Shown piece after piece: positions 44,351 to 54,700 of a stretch of DNA of 64,000 nt (positions within the stretch are counted from its first letter, which is position 1; each line of letters begins with the position of its first letter). Origin of the DNA: Pseudomonas sp. CFBP 13711. Its GTDB lineage: Bacteria; Pseudomonadota; Gammaproteobacteria; Pseudomonadales; Pseudomonadaceae. Under the pieces are notes generated by a model. That model searched no databases and was not told where the DNA came from. It saw only the letters and a list, made by a program, of their open reading frames with translations. The translations under genes were made by a program, and so were the position numbers. The stretch spans positions 310,001-374,000 of the forward strand of contig NZ_JACYVI010000004.1 of the NCBI RefSeq assembly GCF_014842265.1. The letters run 5' to 3'.

Positions 44351-44382
44351 AACCGTGCTGTGCCGAGCGGCCCGGCACGGTT
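44351..44382 (+). terminator. Hairpin after omptin gene
   Basis: AACCGTGC and GCACGGTT form an 8-base-pair stem 12 bases after the omptin stop, and an internal GTGCCG/CGGCAC stem is an alternative. There is no T-tract, so termination is uncertain. The rest of the 44340-44634 gap shows nothing else definite. Confidence 0.4.
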
Positions 44383-44634
44383 GACGCCTGAATGGGAGCT
44401 CCACGGCCCAGCGATGCTACACACGGTGAATTAACTCAATCACTCCCAGTGATAACACGCCAATCAGCGCTCGCTGCTTAACAAAAGATAACGTCATGTC
44501 GATTGTCATACGTTTCCAAAGCTGACTAGGATGGGGTCGCTTCGGTACGGCCACGTCGCGTGCAGGCTAGAGCGTCTGCGCGGTGGAAACGGCCTTCTGA
44601 AGCACCCAATAAAAATAAAGAAAGGGGTAGCTTC

Positions 44635-45780
44635 ATGCGTGAGCCCGTCATTCGGCGCACTCGGTTTGCGGTCATTCGGGGCCATTTCAGCGCCCGGATG
44701 CTTTTCAAGAGCCTGCCTCTCCACGCTGCTCTGTCCCTGCTTCTCTCCTCGAACTTCTGCGGCGCAGCCCTGGCCGCTGATGGCACGCCCGCTAATGGCA
44801 CGCCCGCTAATGGCACGCCCGCTGACAGGACGCCCGCCGACGCCCCTGCCAACGCTGGCGATTCCGCCGTCTACGCCCTCGAATCCGCGAAAGCCTCCCG
44901 CAGCCTGCTGCTGGACGTAACCCATGCCGGCAAGCGCATGGTGGCGGTGGGGGATCGCGGCCACATTCTCTATTCCGATGACCAGGGCAAAACCTGGACC
45001 CAGGCCAAAGTGCCGACGCGCCAGATGCTCACGGCGGTGTATTTCGTCGATGAGCAACACGGCTGGGCGGTAGGCCACGATGCGCAGATCCTCGCCAGCA
45101 GCGATGCCGGCGCCACCTGGACCAAACAGTTCGAAGACCTCAAACGCGAAGCGCCGTTGCTGGATGTCTGGTTCAAGGACCTGACCACCGGGATTGCCGT
45201 GGGTGCCTACGGGGCGGTGCTGGAAACCACCGATGGCGGCCAGCACTGGGAAGACATCGGCGACCGGCTGGACAACGAAGACCAGTTTCACCTCAACGGC
45301 ATTGCGTACGTGAAGGACGCCGGCCTGTTCGTGGTCGGTGAACAGGGCAGCATGTTCCGCTCCCCGGACGACGGCCAGACCTGGGAAAAGCTCGAAGGCC
45401 CCTATCAGGGCTCGTTGTTCGGCGCGGTAGGCACGGCGGAATCCAACACGCTGCTGGTTTACGGCCTGCGCGGCAATTTGTTTCGTTCGACCGATTTCGG
45501 TACCACCTGGGAGCCCGTCCCGCTACAGGGTGAGCGCGGCCCGCTGGAGTTCAGCATCGCCAACGCCTCACTGATGCCGGACAACTCTATCGTGCTGGTC
45601 GGCAACGGCGGCAGCGTCATGCGCAGCACGGACGATGGCGAAAGCTTCACGGTTGCCAATCGCCCCGACCGGCTTTCGTTGTCCGGCGTAGCCGAGGACG
45701 ACAAAGGCAATCTGGTTCTGGTGGGACAGGGCGGCGTTCGCGTCACCTCGCCGACGGGCGCTGACAGCGCTCAACAATAA
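44635..45780 (+). CDS. YCF48-like BNR-repeat protein, exported
   Basis: A 381-residue protein with a signal sequence (hydrophobic run ALSLLLSS, cleavage near AALAADG about residue 48) and a beta-propeller of repeated WT/SDDGGxxW motifs such as LYSDDQGKTWTQ, LASSDAGATWTK, LETTDGGQHWED, FRSPDDGQTWEK and FRSTDFGTTWEP. These are PSII_BNR/YCF48-like repeats. In pseudomonads such a gene is commonly found just before an RND/MMPL exporter, as here; a role in assembling or assisting that exporter is inferred. ATG 44635 has an AAAGGGG ribosome site; ATG 44698 would still keep the signal peptide. Confidence 0.85.
   Translation: MREPVIRRTRFAVIRGHFSARMLFKSLPLHAALSLLLSSNFCGAALAADGTPANGTPANGTPADRTPADAPANAGDSAVYALESAKASRSLLLDVTHAGKRMVAVGDRGHILYSDDQGKTWTQAKVPTRQMLTAVYFVDEQHGWAVGHDAQILASSDAGATWTKQFEDLKREAPLLDVWFKDLTTGIAVGAYGAVLETTDGGQHWEDIGDRLDNEDQFHLNGIAYVKDAGLFVVGEQGSMFRSPDDGQTWEKLEGPYQGSLFGAVGTAESNTLLVYGLRGNLFRSTDFGTTWEPVPLQGERGPLEFSIANASLMPDNSIVLVGNGGSVMRSTDDGESFTVANRPDRLSLSGVAEDDKGNLVLVGQGGVRVTSPTGADSAQQ
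44776..44835 (+). repeat. Four tandem 15-base units inside the YCF48-like gene
   Basis: Units related to GCTAATGGCACGCCC at 44776, 44791, 44806 and 44821 encode (A/N)DGTP-type pentapeptides just after the signal peptide. The two middle units are identical, pointing to recent slippage or expansion. Confidence 0.9.
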
Positions 45781-45806
45781 GAACAAGCAGGCGAGGACAC
45801 GTTTCC

Positions 45807-48188
45807 ATGAGCAACCTTCAACAACACCACGACAAGCCGACGCGCCTGGAGCAGTTGATTTTCAACAACCGCAAGACGGTGATCGGCATCTGCCTGCTGG
45901 TCAGCATCTTTCTGTTCTGGCAAGCGACCCTGGTGCGCCCGTCCACCAGCTTCGAAAAAATGATTCCGCTGGGGCATCCGTTTGTTCAGAACATGATGGA
46001 GCACCGCAACGACCTGGCGAACCTGGGCAACACCGTGCGCATTTCGGTGGAGGCCAAGCAGGGCGACATCTTTTCCAAGGAGTACATGGAGACCCTGCGG
46101 CAGATCAACGACGAGGTGTTCTACATCTCCGGTGTCGACCGCTCCGGCCTCAAGTCGTTGTGGAGCCCTAGCGTGCGCTGGACTGAAGTGACGGAGGAGG
46201 GCTTTGCCGGCGGCGAGGTGATTCCGCAGAGCTACGACGGCTCGCAACAGAGCCTCGACAAGCTGCGTAATAACGTTCTCAAGTCCGGACAAGTCGGGCG
46301 TCTGGTCTCCAACAACTTCAAGTCGAGCATCGTCGATGTGCCGTTGCAGGAGTTCTACCCGGACCCTAACGACCAGAGCAAACTGCTGCCGCTGGATTAC
46401 CGTCAGTTCTCCCACCAGCTTGAAGAGAAGATTCGCGACAAGTACGAAGCGCAGAACCCCAATGTCGAGATTCACATCGTCGGTTTTGCCAAGAAGGTCG
46501 GCGACCTCATCGACGGCCTGATCATGGTGGTGATGTTCTTTGGCATCGCGTTCCTGATCACCCTGGTCCTGCTGATGTGGTTCACCCGCTGCGCCCGCAG
46601 CACCATCGCCGTGTTGAGCACCACGTTGATCGCCGTGATCTGGCAGCTGGGCCTGATGCATGTGGTGGGTTTCGGCCTTGATCCCTACTCGATGCTGGTG
46701 CCGTTTCTGATCTTCGCCATCGGTATTTCCCACGGCGTGCAGAAGATTAACGGCATCGCCCTGCAATCCAGTGATGCCGACAGCGCGCTTACGGCAGCAC
46801 GCCGTACGTTCCGCCAGTTGTTCCTGCCGGGGATGATCGCGATTCTTGCCGACGCCGTCGGCTTTATCACGTTGCTGATCATCGACATCGGCGTGATCCG
46901 CGAGCTGGCCATCGGCGCGTCCATTGGCGTGGCGGTGATCGTGTTCACCAACCTGATCCTCCTGCCGGTGGCGATTTCCTACGTTGGCATCAGCAAAAAA
47001 GCCGTGGTGCGCAGTAAAGAGGATGCCGTGCGCGAGCATCCATTCTGGCGTCTGCTGTCGAACTTTGCCGCGCCGAAAGTCGCCCGCGTGTCGGTGGCAT
47101 TGGCACTGGTCGCGCTGGTGGGCGGCCTCTGGTACGGCCATAACCTGAAGATCGGCGACCTCGATCAAGGCGCGCCGGAACTGCGGCCGGACTCGCGCTA
47201 CAACCAGGACAACAGTTTCATCATCAACAATTACTCCACCAGCTCCGATGTGCTGGTGGTGATGGTCAAGACGCCGCCTGAAGGCTGTTCGGCGTACCAG
47301 ACGCTGTCGGCGATGAACGAGCTGTCGTGGAAAATGGAGAATACGCCAGGGGTGCAATCGGCGATTTCCCTGGTGACCGTGTCCAAGCAGGTCATCAAGG
47401 GGATGAACGAGGGCAACCTGAAATGGGAGTCGCTGTCGCGCAACAAGGACGTGCTTAACAGCTCGATTTCCCGCGCTGACGGTTTGTACAACAACACCTG
47501 TTCCCTGGCGCCGTTGCTGATTTTCCTCAACGACCACAAGGCCGAAACCCTGGATCGCGCCGTGCATGCCGTGCAGGAGTTCGCTCAGCAGAACAACAAG
47601 GATGGCCTGGAGTTTCTGCTGGCGGCAGGTAACGCCGGGATCGAGGCGGCCACCAACGAAGTCATCAAGCAGGCCGAGCTGACCATTCTGATTCTGGTGT
47701 ACGTGTGCGTGGCGGTGATGTGCATGATCACCTTCCGTTCATGGGCGGCGACGCTGTGCATCGTCCTGCCGCTGGTGCTGACGTCGGTGCTGGGCAACGC
47801 GCTGATGGCGTTCATGGGCATCGGCGTGAAAGTCGCAACGCTGCCGGTGGTGGCGCTCGGGGTGGGGATCGGGGTCGATTACGGGATTTACATCTACAGC
47901 CGACTGGAGAGTTTCCTGCGGGCGGGACTGCCGTTGCAGGAAGCGTATTACCAGACGCTGAAGTCCACGGGCAAAGCGGTGTTGTTCACTGGCCTGTGTC
48001 TGGCGATCGGGGTGTGCACCTGGATATTCTCGGCCATCAAGTTCCAGGCCGACATGGGCCTGATGCTGACCTTCATGCTGCTGTGGAACATGTTCGGCGC
48101 CCTGTGGCTGTTGCCGGCGCTGGCGCGGTTCCTGATCAAACCGGAGAAGATGGCGGGCAAGGTCGGGAATTCGCTGTTTTCCCATTGA
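45807..48188 (+). CDS. RND/MMPL superfamily exporter
   Basis: A 793-residue inner-membrane protein with two halves, each made of one membrane segment, a large periplasmic loop and a five-helix bundle. In the first half the bundle follows VGDLIDGLIMVVMFFGIAFL (about residue 232) with the conserved acidic-glycine region FAIGISHGVQKING; the second half has LGVGIGVDYGIYIYSRLE (about 690), the expected proton-relay GxxxD element. Members export lipids, hopanoids or other hydrophobic compounds; the cargo here is unknown. It lies 26 bases after the YCF48-like gene and should be in its operon. Confidence 0.9.
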   Translation: MSNLQQHHDKPTRLEQLIFNNRKTVIGICLLVSIFLFWQATLVRPSTSFEKMIPLGHPFVQNMMEHRNDLANLGNTVRISVEAKQGDIFSKEYMETLRQINDEVFYISGVDRSGLKSLWSPSVRWTEVTEEGFAGGEVIPQSYDGSQQSLDKLRNNVLKSGQVGRLVSNNFKSSIVDVPLQEFYPDPNDQSKLLPLDYRQFSHQLEEKIRDKYEAQNPNVEIHIVGFAKKVGDLIDGLIMVVMFFGIAFLITLVLLMWFTRCARSTIAVLSTTLIAVIWQLGLMHVVGFGLDPYSMLVPFLIFAIGISHGVQKINGIALQSSDADSALTAARRTFRQLFLPGMIAILADAVGFITLLIIDIGVIRELAIGASIGVAVIVFTNLILLPVAISYVGISKKAVVRSKEDAVREHPFWRLLSNFAAPKVARVSVALALVALVGGLWYGHNLKIGDLDQGAPELRPDSRYNQDNSFIINNYSTSSDVLVVMVKTPPEGCSAYQTLSAMNELSWKMENTPGVQSAISLVTVSKQVIKGMNEGNLKWESLSRNKDVLNSSISRADGLYNNTCSLAPLLIFLNDHKAETLDRAVHAVQEFAQQNNKDGLEFLLAAGNAGIEAATNEVIKQAELTILILVYVCVAVMCMITFRSWAATLCIVLPLVLTSVLGNALMAFMGIGVKVATLPVVALGVGIGVDYGIYIYSRLESFLRAGLPLQEAYYQTLKSTGKAVLFTGLCLAIGVCTWIFSAIKFQADMGLMLTFMLLWNMFGALWLLPALARFLIKPEKMAGKVGNSLFSH

Positions 48189-48191
48189 CCT

Positions 48192-48215
48192 GTGGGACCG
48201 GCTTCAGCCGGGAAG
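48192..48215. repeat. Single REP palindrome
   Basis: An ACCGGCTTCAGCCGG-core REP immediately after the exporter stop. Confidence 0.85.
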
Positions 48216-48248
48216 GGGCCGGTATTACCACCCCAAATTTTATGGCAC

Positions 48249-48295
48249 GGGGACAGATTAATTTACGGTGAGGCGTTGTAAATAAATCAGTCCCC
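48249..48295. mobile_element. Palindromic mini-element (GGGGACAGATT...AATCAGTCCCC)
   Basis: Arms at 48249-48266 and 48278-48295 are inverted repeats matching at 16 of 18 positions around an 11-base centre. The GGGGACAGATT end is of the type I know from sequences flanking REP-associated tyrosine transposase genes, so a non-autonomous remnant is possible. No transposase gene is present. Confidence 0.5.
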
Positions 48296-48351
48296 TTTAG
48301 CCGTTCAATTGGAACTCGCACCGCCTTAAGCCCTGAGCGGATGCAATACCT

Positions 48352-48441
48352 GTGGGAGCGAGCTTGCTCGCGAATACTTTATTTCTGCCACTGAAGCTTC
48401 GGCGGATGTCCAAGCCTCTTCGCGAGCAAGCTCGCTCCCAC
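48352..48441. repeat. REPIN of the GAGCGAGCTTGCTCGC family
   Basis: Two inverted REPs at 48352-48374 and 48419-48441 with a 44-base spacer. They are of the second REP family in the window, unrelated in core sequence to the ACCGGCTTCAGCCGG family. Confidence 0.85.
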
Positions 48442-48480
48442 AACCCGCGCCAGACCCGCTTAGGTCGTGCTCACCGGCCT

Positions 48481-49332
48481 TCAGTTATAAACAAAAAAAC
48501 CACGCCCGGTCTTGCGCCCCAGATACCCCGCCGCGACCATTTCCTTGAGCAGCGGAGCGGGGCGGTATTTGCTGTCGTTGAAGCCTTCGTTGAACGCTTC
48601 GACGATCGCGAGCAAGGTGTCCAGCCCGATCAAGTCAGCCAGCGCCAGCGGGCCAATGGGCTGGTTGCAGCCCAGGCGCATACCGTCGTCGATGTCCTGA
48701 GCAGTGGCCAGGCCTTCCTGCAACACCAGAATCGCCTCGTTGATCATCGGCACCAGAATCCGGTTGACCACAAACCCCGGGCGGTTGCCGGCGGTGATCG
48801 CAGTCTTGTTCAACCGCTCGGCCAGCTTGATCGCCGCAATGTGGGTGGTGTCCGCCGTCTGCAAACCGCGAATGACCTCGATCAGGTTCATCATCGGCAC
48901 CGGGTTGAAGAAGTGCAGGCCGATGAACCGCTCCGGGTGCTCGACGCTGGCCGCCAGTTGCGTGATCGACAGCGACGAGGTGTTCGACGCGATCACACAC
49001 TCGCGGTCGACATGGCTGGCGATTTGCTTGAGCAGGCGCAGCTTCAGTTCCAGGTTCTCGGTGGCCGCTTCGATCACCAGTTGAGCGCCATTCAACTGGC
49101 CATAGTCCGTGGTGACGCTGATGCGCCCCAGGGCCGCTTCGGCGACATCGGCCGCGACCGTCTGCTTGGTCACCTGCCGCTCGAGGTTCTTGCGCACGGT
49201 CGCCATGCCACGCTCCAGTGCCGTGTCGGAAATGTCCAGCAGGGTCACGTCGAAACCCGCCACCGCGCAGACCTGCGCGATGCCGTTGCCCATGGTGCCG
49301 GCGCCGATCACGGCGATGTGTTGCATGCTCAT
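48481..49332 (-). CDS. 3-hydroxybutyryl-CoA dehydrogenase
   Basis: A 283-residue NAD-dependent 3-hydroxyacyl-CoA dehydrogenase of the Hbd/PaaH type, oxidising (S)-3-hydroxybutyryl-CoA to acetoacetyl-CoA. The NAD fold is [18 protein letters not shown] (residues about 5-22); catalytic His lies in [13 protein letters not shown], with Asn in [14 protein letters not shown] 49332 is chosen because AGGAGG lies seven bases upstream. It follows the thiolase gene by 12 bases, so the two form a beta-oxidation pair for acetoacetyl-CoA. Confidence 0.92.
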   Translation of the reverse strand: MSMQHIAVIGAGTMGNGIAQVCAVAGFDVTLLDISDTALERGMATVRKNLERQVTKQTVAADVAEAALGRISVTTDYGQLNGAQLVIEAATENLELKLRLLKQIASHVDRECVIASNTSSLSITQLAASVEHPERFIGLHFFNPVPMMNLIEVIRGLQTADTTHIAAIKLAERLNKTAITAGNRPGFVVNRILVPMINEAILVLQEGLATAQDIDDGMRLGCNQPIGPLALADLIGLDTLLAIVEAFNEGFNDSKYRPAPLLKEMVAAGYLGRKTGRGFFVYN

Positions 49333-49344
49333 CGACAAGCCTCC

Positions 49345-50529
49345 TTACACGCGTTCGAAAATGACGGCGATGCCCTGACCGCCGCCGATGCACATGGTCA
49401 CCAGCGCATAGCGGCCCTGAACCCGGTGCAGCTCGTGGATCGCTTTGGTGGCGATGATCGCCCCCGTCGCGCCCACCGGGTGGCCGAGGGAGATGCCCGA
49501 GCCGTTCGGGTTGACCTTGGCCGGATCAAAGCCTAGCTCACGGGCAACGGCGCAGGCCTGGGCGGCGAAGGCTTCGTTGGATTCAATCACGTCCAGATCC
49601 GCCACGGTCAGGCCGGCGCGCTCCAGTACCTTGCGGCTGGCCGGGATCGGCCCCAACCCCATCATCGCCGGATCAACCCCGGCATGGGCATACGCCACCA
49701 GACGCGCCATCGGCTTGAGGCCGTGCGCGCGGACCATGTCGCCATTGGCCATCACCAGCGCCGCCGCGCCGTCGTTGAGGCCGGACGCGTTGCCGGCGGT
49801 GACGGTGCCGTCCTTCTTGAACGCGGTCTTCATCTTCTCCAGTTGCTCGGCCGTCACGTCGCCACGCACGTGTTCGTCCTGGGCGAAGGTCACGGTGCCT
49901 TTGCGCGTGGCGATCTCGATCGGCACGATTTGGCTCTCGAAACGGCCCTCGGCGATGGCGTGGGCGGCGCGCTGCTGACTGGTCAGCGCCAGGGCGTCCT
50001 GATCGGCGCGGGTGATGCCGTAATGTTCGGCGATGTTCTCGGCGGTGATGCCCATGTGGATATTGGCGAACGGATCGTGCAACGCGCCGAGCATGTAGTC
50101 GTACGCCTGCACATTACCCATGCGCGCACCCCAGCGGGCCTGGGGCATGATGTACGCGCCACGGCTCATGGATTCGGCGCCACCGGCCAGCACGGCCTGG
50201 GTGTCGCCGAGCATCAGCGACTGCGCCGCCGACACGATGGCCTGCAGGCCGGAGCCGCACAGGCGATTGACGTTCATGGCGGGGGTTTCTTTGGTCAGGC
50301 CGGCTTCCAGGGCGATGACGCGGGAGAGATAGGCGTCGCGTACTTCGGTGGGGATCACGTGGCCCATGACCACATGGCCGATGTGCTCCGGTGCGATACC
50401 GGATTTGGCCAATGCGGCGCGGCTGACCTGGGTGCCCAGTTCGATGGGCGAGACGTCCTTGAGGGAACCGCCGAATCCACCGATGGCGGTACGCAGTGCG
50501 CTGACGACGAAAACTTCGGGTGTGCTCAT
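49345..50529 (-). CDS. Acetyl-CoA C-acetyltransferase (thiolase)
   Basis: A 394-residue thiolase. The acyl-accepting Cys91 is in NVNRLCGSGLQAI, the conserved NEAFAAQ block lies near 318, His in SLGHPVGATG near 350, and the second catalytic Cys in MCIGGGQG near 381. It interconverts acetoacetyl-CoA and acetyl-CoA or cleaves longer 3-ketoacyl-CoA. The gene precedes hydroxybutyryl-CoA dehydrogenase in one operon and is divergent from an AraC-type regulator 188 bases away. Confidence 0.94.
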   Translation of the reverse strand: MSTPEVFVVSALRTAIGGFGGSLKDVSPIELGTQVSRAALAKSGIAPEHIGHVVMGHVIPTEVRDAYLSRVIALEAGLTKETPAMNVNRLCGSGLQAIVSAAQSLMLGDTQAVLAGGAESMSRGAYIMPQARWGARMGNVQAYDYMLGALHDPFANIHMGITAENIAEHYGITRADQDALALTSQQRAAHAIAEGRFESQIVPIEIATRKGTVTFAQDEHVRGDVTAEQLEKMKTAFKKDGTVTAGNASGLNDGAAALVMANGDMVRAHGLKPMARLVAYAHAGVDPAMMGLGPIPASRKVLERAGLTVADLDVIESNEAFAAQACAVARELGFDPAKVNPNGSGISLGHPVGATGAIIATKAIHELHRVQGRYALVTMCIGGGQGIAVIFERV

Positions 50530-50717
50530 GGGGACTCCTGATACGTATTGGAATTATGGGGGCGGCACCGCGAAACGGTGTTTCAGCCGGTGCTGACTGC
50601 GGGCAAGTCTAGATCGGCGTTCGGGGCGGGCCTATGCCGAAACTGTCCAGATGGGCTGGCGTTCTTTACCATCAGCGCCTGATCCGTGGTGCACCATTCA
50701 AGAAGGGAAAGGCGGTC

Positions 50718-51746
50718 ATGCGGGAAAAGGATTCAGTGTCGATCTACTTCGTCCAGTTGATCGTCCACGCGCTGCGCGACCAGCCACTGCGTTTGCAGTC
50801 GGTTCTTGAGGCGGCGGAGATCGACATGGCGCTGCTCGACGACCCCACGGCGCGGGTCTCGGCCAGCGCATTTGCGGCGTTGTGGCTGATTCAGATCAAG
50901 GAACTGGGTGACGAGTTTTTCGGCCTCGACTCCCACGGCATGCCCCTGGGCAGCTTCGCCCTGATTTGCCGGGGGCTGATTCAGGAACCCACTCTGGAAA
51001 AGGCCCTGCGCCAGTGCCTGAGCAATTTCGGCCTGTTCCTGCGCGACTTTCGCGGCAGCCTCATCGTCCGCGGCTCGCGCGCCGTGCTCGCGGTGGACAC
51101 CACGACAGACGACCCGGTCCGGCAGCGCTTCGGTGAAGAGACGTTTCTGCTGTTGATGATCAGCCTGCTGTGCTGGCTCGGCGGGCGCCGCATCAGCATC
51201 GACCGCGCACAGTTTCGCCAGCGCCGTCAGCGTCTCAGCGACGACTCACTGCTGTGGGGTTTCAACCTGAGTTTTGGCGAGCAACGCACCGAAATCGAGT
51301 TCTCCAGTCACCACCTGCGTCTGCCGGTGGTGCAGTCGTTGCCGTCGCTCAAGTCGTTTTTGCGCACTGCGCCGCAGTGGCTGGTCATTCGCTACCGCAA
51401 CCAGCGTGGGCTGGCGGCGCAGGTTTATCAGCGCCTGCGCAACAGCCATTACGGCCACTGGCCGACGCTGCTGGAAATGGCCGATGAACTGAAACTCAGT
51501 GCCACCACCTTCCGCCGTCGGCTGGAGCGCGAGGGCTGCGCGTTTCAAGGGATCAAGGACGACGTTCGCCGCGGCATCGCCCAGCAGAAGCTGCGCGACA
51601 CCGAGCTGAGCGTGGTGGAGATCGCGTCCTTGGTGGGGTTTCAGGAGCCCAGCGCGTTTCACCGGGCGTTCAAGAAATGGACGGGGGAAAGTCCGGGCGG
51701 CTACCGCAGGAAGCAAGCCGCCAGCAACTCAATGACGGCCGACTGA
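50718..51746 (+). CDS. AraC family regulator with Arabinose_bd-type N-terminal domain
   Basis: A 342-residue regulator. An N-terminal OruR/ArgR-like sensing domain (residues about 15-200) precedes the AraC helix-turn-helix pair (EMADELKLSATTFRRRLERE, then ASLVGFQEPSAFHRAFKKWT). It is divergent from the thiolase-dehydrogenase operon and is the likely regulator. ATG 50718 has AAGGGAAAGG upstream; the open frame reaching to 50634 was not used. Confidence 0.9.
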   Translation: MREKDSVSIYFVQLIVHALRDQPLRLQSVLEAAEIDMALLDDPTARVSASAFAALWLIQIKELGDEFFGLDSHGMPLGSFALICRGLIQEPTLEKALRQCLSNFGLFLRDFRGSLIVRGSRAVLAVDTTTDDPVRQRFGEETFLLLMISLLCWLGGRRISIDRAQFRQRRQRLSDDSLLWGFNLSFGEQRTEIEFSSHHLRLPVVQSLPSLKSFLRTAPQWLVIRYRNQRGLAAQVYQRLRNSHYGHWPTLLEMADELKLSATTFRRRLEREGCAFQGIKDDVRRGIAQQKLRDTELSVVEIASLVGFQEPSAFHRAFKKWTGESPGGYRRKQAASNSMTAD

Positions 51747-51762
51747 TGAGCCGCCGCCGGTA

Positions 51763-54700
51763 TCAGGGCAGCCATGCCTCGCGCCAGGCCTGAACAGCCG
51801 CATCGTCGAACATCCAGTCGCGAAGCACCTGCTCGCGCAAGTCGTCGCCCAGCAGCGCGGCGCTGGTCAGGTCCATGGTGTGGGCACGAATCAGGTTGAC
51901 CCAGGCCTCCAGCGTGTTCGGCACCCGCGTCACCGGCAATTCGCCGGCGTAGGCGCGAACATCGCTGCAGATCACCGGCACACCGCATGCGCCGAGTTGC
52001 AGCAGGGTGATGTTGTTCTTGCAGGCGCCGAACAGGTTATCCACGGCGGGAAGCAGGGCCAGATCGAGGTTCAGGTCGGCGACGGCTGTGGCGTATTGCT
52101 CGGCGGGCGGCCGGTCGTGGGATTCATGGGCATGACTGCGCAGCACGCCCTGGTCATCGCCCAACACGATCCATTCCACCTCTCCTGCCAGAGCCTCGAC
52201 CACGGCGAGCATCATGTGCAGATCCTGTGGCTGCCAGCGATCACTGACCAGACCGACCCTTGGCTTGCCACCCACGCCACGGCGCGAGACGAGGTTGCCC
52301 CAGACTTGAGGCGACAGGCGCGAAGGTAGCAGCCGCACGTCCGCGTGAAATTCGCGAGCGATATCGGCGAGCACTTGGGTCGAAGCGATCACGCGATGGG
52401 CCTGATGCAGGCTCTTCTGCAGCAGGTCAACGCACTCGGCATCGAAGGCGAACGGGTCTTCGCCTGGCGTCCGGGAACCCAGTTGCAGGTCATTGATGTC
52501 GAGCACCACGAAGGCATCCGGCAACAGCTGGGCGCGGGCGATGGTTTGCAGGTGGTCGGCGTCGAGCCGGGCCTGAAACACCACGACGTTAGGCTTGAAG
52601 CGACCCTCCTGGGGAATCGACAGCGCCTGGCTGCTGAGCATGCCGTCCACAACACCGGCGGCTTGCAGCGTCTCGAACGGTGCGATCACCCGCTCATGGG
52701 GCGAGGCCCAGAGGCCGGCGGGGTAGGCCAGCACCACCGGATCGCGGCGCCAGGCCATCGGCCGCCAGACCAGCGGCATGTTGAGTTCGAGCTCGACAGA
52801 TTGCAGGTCGAACGAAAGATTGCGGTTGAAGGCGCTGTCGTTCGCCAGGGTTGGCAGCCATTTGCGGTACATCGCCAGTTGCTCGCCGACGAAGCGCTTG
52901 CGCTTGGCCTGCTGCGTGGCGGTGTCGACGTGGGTCTGGCTGACGCTGCCCTCGTGGATCAAGACCGAGTGGGGTGTCCAGACATTCAGGTAGCCGAGGG
53001 CGCCAACTTTCATGCACAGATCGACGTCGTTGTAGGACACGACGAAGGCCTCTTCATCCAGCCCGCCGACGGCCTCGTAAATCGAGCGGCGAACCATCAG
53101 GCACGCCGCTGTCACCGCGCTCAAGTCCTGATCCACCTGCACGCGCTGCATGTAACCCTGAATGTGCCCGGGCTCACCGATGTGCTGGTGACCGGCCGGG
53201 CCGTCCATGCCCAGGCGCACGCCGGCATGCTGCATGCGTCCGTTGGGGAACAGCAGCTTGGCGCCGACCACACCCACCTCAGGCCGCAACGCGTGATTGA
53301 GCAATTCGTCCAGCCAACGCGTATGGACGATGGCGGTGTCGTTGTTCAGCAGCACCAGGTAATCGCCCTTGGCCTGGGCCGCAGCGACGTTGTTGATGCG
53401 CGAATAGTTGAACGGGTGCGGGTAACGCAGCACGCGCACCTGCGCCGAGCCCAGGGCGTCGATGCGCGCCAGCCATTCGAGGGCTTCGGGGGTTTCGCTG
53501 TTGTTGTCGACGATGAGCAGTTCGTAATTCAGGTAGCGCGTGGTGTGCAGCAGGGTTTCGACGCAGCGCTGCAGAAACGGCAGCTGATCCTTAGTCGGGA
53601 CGATGATCGACACCAAGGGTTGATCGGTGTGGCCGTAGCGCACGTGGTAGCGGCGGGGCAGGGTGTGTTCGATGACCGCGCGCGGATAACCTCGCACCTG
53701 CAGATGGCGCTGCAATGTGGCGATTTCGTCAGGATTATCCACCGCTTCCGGCAGGTCACAGACCAGCAGCGGCTCACTGATGTGAACGATCTGCCCGGCG
53801 CCTTCACGCTCATACAACCGCAAGATCAGGTCGAATTCAGCGGCATCGGCGAAGCGCTCATCGAAGCCGCCGAGGTCCACCAGGGTCTGCCGCCGGAACA
53901 GCCAATGACCTGCGGTCAGCAGCGGGTAGCTCAGCAGATAATCGAGGTTGAAGTCCGGGCGCATGGCTGAACTCAAGCCACCCCGAGGCCGCCGGTGCAT
54001 TTCGTCGGCGAAGGCGGCGCGGGCGTCAGGGGATGCGAGCAGCTTCAGCGCGCTGGCAGCGAGGCCGAACGGCGTGAATTGGGTGCCGGCGTCAATCGCG
54101 ATCAGCCAGTCAAAACGGTGGTTTTCGACCACCTGATTCAGCAGCGCGGCAGTGTTCATAGCGCCGATGGCAAGGGTGGTCACCCTAGGGCCGACCAAGG
54201 TGGCCAGCAGCTCGGTCGCGTCGGTCAACACCACGACGTTCATGGCAGCGTGCAGGGCGCCGTGGAGGGCCAGGCTGTCGAGGCTGCGCTGAATCTTCTC
54301 CGGGGCGTTGGCAACATCCTTGATCACCACCAACAGCGAAGGCGCGCCGACGTCGGCCAGGTGCTGGTCGATCTGCGTTTGCTGTTCGGCCGTCGGCACG
54401 CGATGACCGAGCCAGGCCTCGACCTGCTGCGGGTTCAGCCGTTGCGGCAACGGCGCGGACAACTGCGCGAGCAGGTTGAAATCGGTAAACCCCTGGGTTG
54501 CCGATAACGGGCGGGCGCTGACCCAGCCGTTGTCCAGCGACGTGCTGGCCCAGCCGGCTTCACGGATCAGCCGATGAAACAGGGGCAGATGATCACTGTC
54601 CGTGCCGACGATTTCGATGCCTTGTTCGGTCAGCTGTTGCGGCGCGATACGCGTGCCCGTCAGCGTGGCCGGCAGCATGATCAGCTCGGCGTCGTGCAGC

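Noticed and set aside
45771..47567. Minus-strand open frame of 598 residues
   Set aside because: It is antisense to the RND exporter and rich in histidine and glutamine with no recognisable fold.
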